From Podila epigama (taxonomy: Eukaryota; Mortierellomycota; Mortierellomycetes; Mortierellales; Mortierellaceae), in contig JAAAVE010000948.1 of assembly GCA_015679605.1 (NCBI GenBank), positions 1-11,549 on the forward strand: a stretch of 11,549 nucleotides of DNA, given 5' to 3'. The notes under the pieces are model-generated. The model made no database searches, was not told the origin of the DNA, and worked only from the letters and a program-made list of their open reading frames with translations. This document shows, one piece after another, positions 7,520 through 11,549 of this stretch. A program made the translations under genes and the position numbers. Within the stretch, counting starts at the first letter, position 1, and every line of letters starts with the position of its first letter.

Positions 7520-10500
7520 TTACTTTGCGGGGGAAGACTTGTCGGTTGGACTAGCACCGAGCGCCTTTTGACTGTGGAAAGCTGCGTTTTGGCTCGTTTT
7601 GCTGACAAATCCCGACGGTGGCAATGATAACTTTTGCTCATTTTGACGTTTCAAAAGTTTAGCATAATCTACAAGAAAAGACAACAAATACAAAAGTTCA
7701 TTCAGTTTTTGAGAGGGATGTTTTTGGGCAACTTTGAAAGAGCGAAAAGGAGAAAAACATAAAACAACAGAACCATGGTCCTAAAAAAGGAATACACTTA
7801 CGAAGTCCACATGCATTGCACAGGGTACGTGCACCATCGGGTCCCCGTCGCCATTCAGGAGTATCGGAGGAATTGCAGGAAAGACAACGACCTGGCGGCT
7901 GCGTACGCTTGGCGCGTTTGCGGTACTTTTGGTGGGGTACAACAGCTTTGCCTGTTGCGTCTTTGGTCTCGGCACCTTGGGTCGTTGAATCATTCGTATT
8001 GCTGTTATTGTTATTATATTTATTATTGGCAGAGGTAGACATACCAGGACGGAGTGGCCCATGGTCGGACATACCCGGCGATGTAAAGGAAGCAGTCAAA
8101 TGTGACTCTGACAAAGCAGACGATCCTGATCCCCTGGCTCGGAATCCGTCTCCAAAGGACAATATGGACGAGGCCGATGACGATGAAAAGCCAGAATCGT
8201 ATCGAGCATTGCCGCTTGGATCAACATGATCCCGCTCAGGATCGTTGCCAGATCGATCGCCGGCCTCAATGCTTTCTCCATCGGGCATGGCCATCGTTGG
8301 GCCAAGGCGGTGGGGATCGTGCTTTGTGTGGAAGGGGTGGTTGGAGGGTGTAGGCATGGAGGAAGGTAGGTTGTATGCTTGAGCGCGTGATTGCTGGGCC
8401 ATTCTCCGTTGCTGCTCTATATCACGCTGACGCTCATAAAACGTCTTTGAAGTTGGCCCTGGGACAATCGCCCAGTCTTTGTGAAGATTACCATGTTGGT
8501 CAAGACTGGGGACTGCCACAGGTTTGTCCATCAACAAACAACGCTTTCCTCGGATGATGTTAATCTCTTCGTCGAGCTCTCTCTCCTCGGGCGTCATGTC
8601 GACCCAGGCTTTTATCCGAATCGCGAGCTGGAAGATGGACGTTGCTGTCCTGGCCAATTCGTGCACCATTTCGTTCGATGGAGGTCCGGGCCCAAAGGGG
8701 ATGGCAATGTCAGATCGTTGATGCATATGCGAAGACGACGCAGGTGATGTTGAGAAGGTAGTCGGTGGCTGTCGTGGTGGTGGTGGTGGTGGTGGTGGTT
8801 GTAGGGCTTCATCCTGACTCGGGCCTTGTTCATCAGGTTGTGCTGAACTAGTGTTTTCTCGCTTCTCCTTGGAGCTTTGCGCTACTGCTTTCTCTGTGGT
8901 CTGGGATGAATGACGTAGGCCGATGAGCATGGTGGTGTTCATGTTTCGAATCGTTTGGAGGGTAGCCCGTTCATTGTGGTCGAGGATGTCACTATTCCTG
9001 AACTCCATGGCGTGGCCACCAGGCGGCGCCAGTGCAGAGTAATGTAGTGCGAACTTGCAGAGGATGTCACAGCTTTCGATCGCAGACTGTAAATCTATCG
9101 TCGTTGGCATGTTTGTCCCAAACTTGAAGTTATGACCGTTGTTGATATCGCTGTCATGGCTAGTGTTGTCATCGGTAGAAGGATTGTTGACGATGTCAGA
9201 TTTTTTGGCGTCCTTGGTGTGGTTCATGTCATGATCAGGGAGGATGCGTTGTTGTTGTTGTACATGTTGTTGCTGTGGTACGTGTTGCTCTAGTAGTTCT
9301 TGTCCTTGTTTGGACTGGTTACTGCGATTGGCTCGATCTTGGTCGCAAAGATCGGTGTTGTCTTCGTTCATATTCTTGGACTTTGGAGAATGATACATCT
9401 CGTAATCGTCAGGGATGAGCCGATTGCTCGTCGAGTAAACATTGTACCGTGAATTAGGATTCAGATCACGGCGTCCAGAAAGGGGAGGAGGAGGAGGAGG
9501 AGAAGACCTCCTGGCATCCTGCCTAGAAAGGTGGTGAAGGTTTTGCTCCTTTGCATTGATATTATCCAATGTATCTGAATCGGGTCTCGGTGGCCACCGA
9601 TGAGGCTCATGCGTGTGAGATGAGCCCTTGTCGAAGGAGGCTCTACGATAGTAATATTGATGATGATGACGGTCCACCTGGAGAATATTCGAAGGACGGC
9701 CTTGTACAAACCCAGGCGAACGAGAGCGAGAATGAGACCGAGACCGAGAACGGGAACGAGAAAGGGAACGGGAACGGGTAAGGTGGGAGTTTGGTTCAGT
9801 TAAATGTGTTTGGTCACGGTGGTCTGATGGACGTCGATGATCCATAGGCCTACTTGGATGACCACGTTGCTGTGTATACATAGGCGACGGTCCATTTTGG
9901 TGGTGGTGAGCAGGGGGGAATGACTCTTGTGATGACCGCCGCCTGCGGTCAGAGTCAGGATATGGATGATGATGGTGGTATGGGTAGTCCTCTGCCACAC
10001 GCTGGCGTTGGGAAGAGTGTGTTTGGGCATCTTCTTTTGCATCCGGACCGGACGAGGGATGTGGATAGGAGGATGGGTATCGATAGGAGCGAGCAGGTGG
10101 AGACATTTCTTCAAGGGGAACACTATGTTGCTGCCGCGGTAGTCCCATGTTTTCGTCATGGCTGTGCCAGTGTAAGGCATCCTGGGGTAGCGTTGAGGAA
10201 GGCATTGAGCTGTCCAAGGAGGAGCGAGTCTGTGTTTGAGAAAGAGGATTTGTTCGTGGACTATGAGGGACTGGGGAGATGCTATATGGGTGATGCTGGT
10301 GACTGCGATAGTTGCGATGGTTGTCGCTCGGGGTGTGGTGAACTAGGCGAGGGCTACGATAGGAGGAGCCATGGATGACGCCAGGAGGCGGTGGGATAGA
10401 GATGACATCCATGGAATGATGGTTAGGCTGTGAGTATGAGGGTGAGTGTTGCAGCCTTCGTTGCTGGTATTCCTGACCATGCTCCTGTTTGTGCTCCTGT

Positions 10501-10766
10501 TTGTGCTCCTGCTGGTACTCCTGTTGGTATTTCTGTTGGTACTCCTGTTGGTGCTGGCGTGGGTGCTCATGCTGGTGCTGATGTTGGCGGTCATATGCAT
10601 GAGCATGCATACTGTTGGTGGACATTGGCCTTGGTGCCGACTGTTTGTGCTCTATCGGATAGAACGGCTCGCGGAAGAAGGATTGGTTGTGGTGGTGCGG
10701 AGTGTTCTCGAAGGGCATTGGTGAACGCTCTGCGATGAGGTGCGAGTGATGGCGGTGGAGATCCAT
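7520..10766 (-). CDS. GATA-type zinc-finger transcription factor (NsdD/SUB-1-like finger), 1037 aa
   Basis: Two exons, 10766-7802 and 7668-7520, are separated by a 133-nt intron (donor GTAAGT, acceptor GTAG). The join restores CNACGLHYAKLLKRQ. The finger is C961-X2-C964-X18-C983-X2-C986 with TPEWRRGPDGARTLCNAC, which binds GATA DNA motifs; the HYAK continuation resembles NsdD/SUB-1 developmental regulators, an inference from memory. A basic stretch (KYRKRAKR, 947-954) precedes it and is a likely nuclear signal. Residues 1-540 are His/Gln/Ser/Pro-rich, with EYQQ-type repeats (about 70-103) and an Arg-Ser run (331-350). Two ordered blocks follow: 548-620 (IDLQSAIESCDILCKFAL) and 690-790 (MVHELARTATSIFQLAIRIK, with a charged helix after). 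Between them lies Pro8 (657-664). The 48-residue C-terminal exon ends in TDKSSPAK. The 10766 ATG is the first in frame after an upstream stop at 10859-10857; an extra upstream exon is possible. Confidence 0.93.
7669..7801 (-). other. Intron splitting the GATA zinc-finger domain
   Basis: Donor GTAAGT at 7801 falls one base into the His codon that follows CNACGL; acceptor TTCTTGTAG ends at 7669. If retained, translation continues into 34 extra residues and stops at 7698, keeping all four Cys ligands but losing the YAKLLKRQ tail. Confidence 0.9.
8775..8798 (-). repeat. Poly-proline codon run (GGT repeat on plus strand)
   Basis: Encodes Pro8 (residues 657-664) of the GATA factor, between the two predicted ordered blocks. 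The plus strand is a (GTG)n run. Confidence 0.85.
9717..9776 (-). repeat. Arg-Ser dipeptide-encoding repeat in the GATA factor
   Basis: Residues 331-350 alternate Arg and Ser (RSRSLSRSRSRSRSHS and onward), followed by PGF. Such runs are typical substrates of SR-protein kinases and CLK kinases. The codons alternate among CGN and TCN/AGN forms, so selection for the peptide is more likely than simple DNA slippage. Confidence 0.9.
10461..10550 (-). repeat. 12-nt minisatellite encoding EYQQ/EHKQ units
   Basis: The protein reads EYQQ, KYQQ, EYQQ, EHKQ, EHKQ, EHGQ, EYQQ in series near the N-terminus of the GATA factor. At DNA level this is a 12-base period (plus strand units like TGTTTGTGCTCC). It likely varies in copy number between strains. 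Confidence 0.85.
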
Positions 10767-10827
10767 TGAGGTTTGTGAAGAGAGATGATGAGCAAGGGAA
10801 TGTGTGCAATAATGGGTCTTTGCCCAT
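10591..10827 (-). promoter_or_regulatory. Out-of-frame upstream ORF overlapping the GATA factor start
   Basis: An ATG at 10827-10825 opens a 78-codon frame that runs past the 10766 start and ends at 10591. It is the only ATG between 10766 and about 10900 on this strand. If the leader includes it, it could lower initiation at 10766. Its own start context is weak (T at -3), and the peptide beyond the overlap is repeat-shadow, so it is a regulatory candidate rather than a gene. Confidence 0.35.
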
Positions 10828-10904
10828 TCAAAGTATTTGTTTTTGTTGGAAGAAAATTAAGGGGTATAGAGTGAGAAGGAGGAGACGAAGAGTGGTTTGT
10901 GAAG

Positions 10905-10950
10905 AGAAAGAGAGAGAGAGAGAGTGTGTGTGTATGTGTGTTTGTGTGAG
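10905..10950. repeat. (GA)n-(TG)n compound dinucleotide repeat
   Basis: GAGAGA units to about 10923 followed by TGTGTG units, 140-185 nt upstream of the GATA factor start. On the sense strand it is CA then TC, resembling the pyrimidine tracts found near fungal transcription starts. Confidence 0.9.
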
Positions 10951-11001
10951 TGAAGAATGACGAGCGAGTGAGTGGAGAGATAAGGGTGAAAGAGTGCGTA
11001 G

Positions 11002-11078
11002 GGAGTGGAGAGTGGAGAGAAGAGATTGAGTGGGTGATGAAGGAGGGATGAATGAATTGATGAAATGTGAATGTAATG
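11002..11078 (-). promoter_or_regulatory. CATY-rich block plus CTCCACTCTCCACTCC element upstream of the GATA gene
   Basis: On the minus strand, CATT/CATC-rich sequence (11078-11032) is followed by the 16-mer (11017-11002), 236-251 nt upstream of the start codon. The identical 16-mer follows a CATT repeat upstream of the 5559 gene. Confidence 0.4.
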
Positions 11079-11326
11079 AAAAGATTGATTAGAAAAAGAC
11101 ACAAGAAATATATTGTCCGCGGGAAGGAAGAGAAGAGAGAGAGAGAGAAAAAAAAAAGATATGTTGTTATTGATTTTTTCTTTTCATCAATCATTGTTCG
11201 TTGGTGATCAAAAAAAAGTTTAAAAGGTAAAATTTGTAAGAATTGACATCACATCACTGACCTATCGGAAATGAGAAAGAGAAGGATAATTTTTTGCTTG
11301 TCGATAGCGAACACTGTTCTGTTTCT

Positions 11327-11366
11327 GTAGATGTCTGTCCAAGAACATCTACCTTTATACAAGGTA
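11327..11366. repeat. Two overlapping perfect inverted repeats
   Basis: GTAGATGT (11327-11334) pairs with ACATCTAC (11345-11352) across a 10-nt loop. TACCTT (11350-11355) pairs with AAGGTA (11361-11366) across a 5-nt loop. The arms share bases 11350-11352, so the two hairpins are mutually exclusive at their border. Confidence 0.6.
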
Positions 11367-11425
11367 AACCATCCATGTCGGTAATCACTGCGTGTGCGTG
11401 TTTGCAGTGGAGGGAAGTAGCACAT

Positions 11426-11474
11426 TTGCAAGGTTGCAGTATTACAAGGTTACAGTTTTGCAAGGTTTACAGTA
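11426..11474. repeat. Degenerate tandem array, 16-nt unit built from 8-nt half units
   Basis: Three units: TTGCAAGGTTGCAGTA, TTACAAGGTTACAGTT and TTGCAAGGTTTACAGTA. Each is two half units starting TTGCA or TTACA, so six 8-nt copies occur in a row with one inserted T. The sequence is not a simple microsatellite. Confidence 0.75.
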
Positions 11475-11485
11475 AATCATTTGAA

Positions 11486-11549
11486 TGTGTGTGTGTGAAT
11501 GTGTGTTGTGCACCCCGGTCATTTGTAAGGACACACACACACGCACACA
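11486..11549. repeat. (TG)n and (CA)n arms flanking a short spacer at the right edge
   Basis: GTGTGTGTGTG (11487-11497) is complementary to CACACACACAC (11532-11542), with about 34 nt between. Such arms can form a hairpin or Z-DNA. The second tract continues imperfectly to the edge. Confidence 0.7.

Larger units (their letters stand above)
10767..11549 (-). promoter_or_regulatory. Upstream region of the GATA factor gene
   Basis: 783 nt without a supportable protein gene. Read on the GATA sense strand it is pyrimidine-rich: TC/CA dinucleotide runs (10905-10950), a CTCCACTCTCCACTCC element (11002-11017) and CATT/CATC-rich sequence (11032-11078). Further out are inverted repeats (11327-11366), a tandem array (11426-11474) and a TG/CA-arm structure at the right edge. 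No tRNA or other RNA gene was recognised. Confidence 0.5.

Noticed and set aside
9920-10378. 152-residue plus-strand frame opposite the GATA gene
   Set aside because: Shadow of the long, well-supported minus-strand coding region; no recognisable motif.
10978-11307. GATA-factor binding sites (AGATAAG at 10978, CGATAG-type sites near 11264 and 11302) as evidence of autoregulation
   Set aside because: HGATAR on both strands is expected about twice in 783 nt by chance, so three sites are not informative.

Overview
The window is nuclear DNA of a filamentous fungus. It holds four protein genes with short GT-AG introns (mostly 119-147 nt, donors like GTAAGT), nuclear-encoded regulators and a mitochondrial ribosomal protein with a targeting peptide. 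It also has long A/T homopolymers and many microsatellites. Gene content and the Q/H/N-rich low-complexity proteins fit an early-diverging fungus of the Mucoromycota, perhaps Mortierellomycotina. That placement is inference, since I could run no search.

Layout, left to right. (1) Positions 2280 to the left edge, minus strand: a LAMMER/CLK-family dual-specificity kinase (Kns1/Lkh1 type) in seven exons, cut by the edge within its kinase domain. A strong splice donor at 2978 and acceptor at 2295 suggest a non-coding first exon. (2) 3644-4698, plus strand: mitochondrial small-subunit protein mS38 (Cox24/AURKAIP1 family), two exons. (3) 5559-7012, plus strand: an unrecognised 443-residue protein with a basic N-terminus, a helical block and an acidic tract followed by a SUMO-interaction-like motif. 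(4) 10766-7520, minus strand: a 1037-residue transcription factor with one C-X2-C-X18-C-X2-C GATA zinc finger near its C-terminus and an Arg-Ser dipeptide run. Genes 1 and 2 are divergent, 2 and 3 are tandem, 3 and 4 are convergent. I see no tRNA, rRNA, transposon or CRISPR array.

No gene cluster or obvious new system is visible. The points most worth a second look are these. A CATT/CATC repeat followed by a CTCCACTCTC element recurs, in sense orientation and the same order, upstream of the kinase, the orphan gene and the GATA factor, but not mS38. An RS run, of the kind CLK kinases phosphorylate, sits in the neighbouring GATA factor. A possible three-way-junction fold lies at 5059-5120, and a six-fold 8-nt array lies upstream of the GATA gene at 11426-11474.
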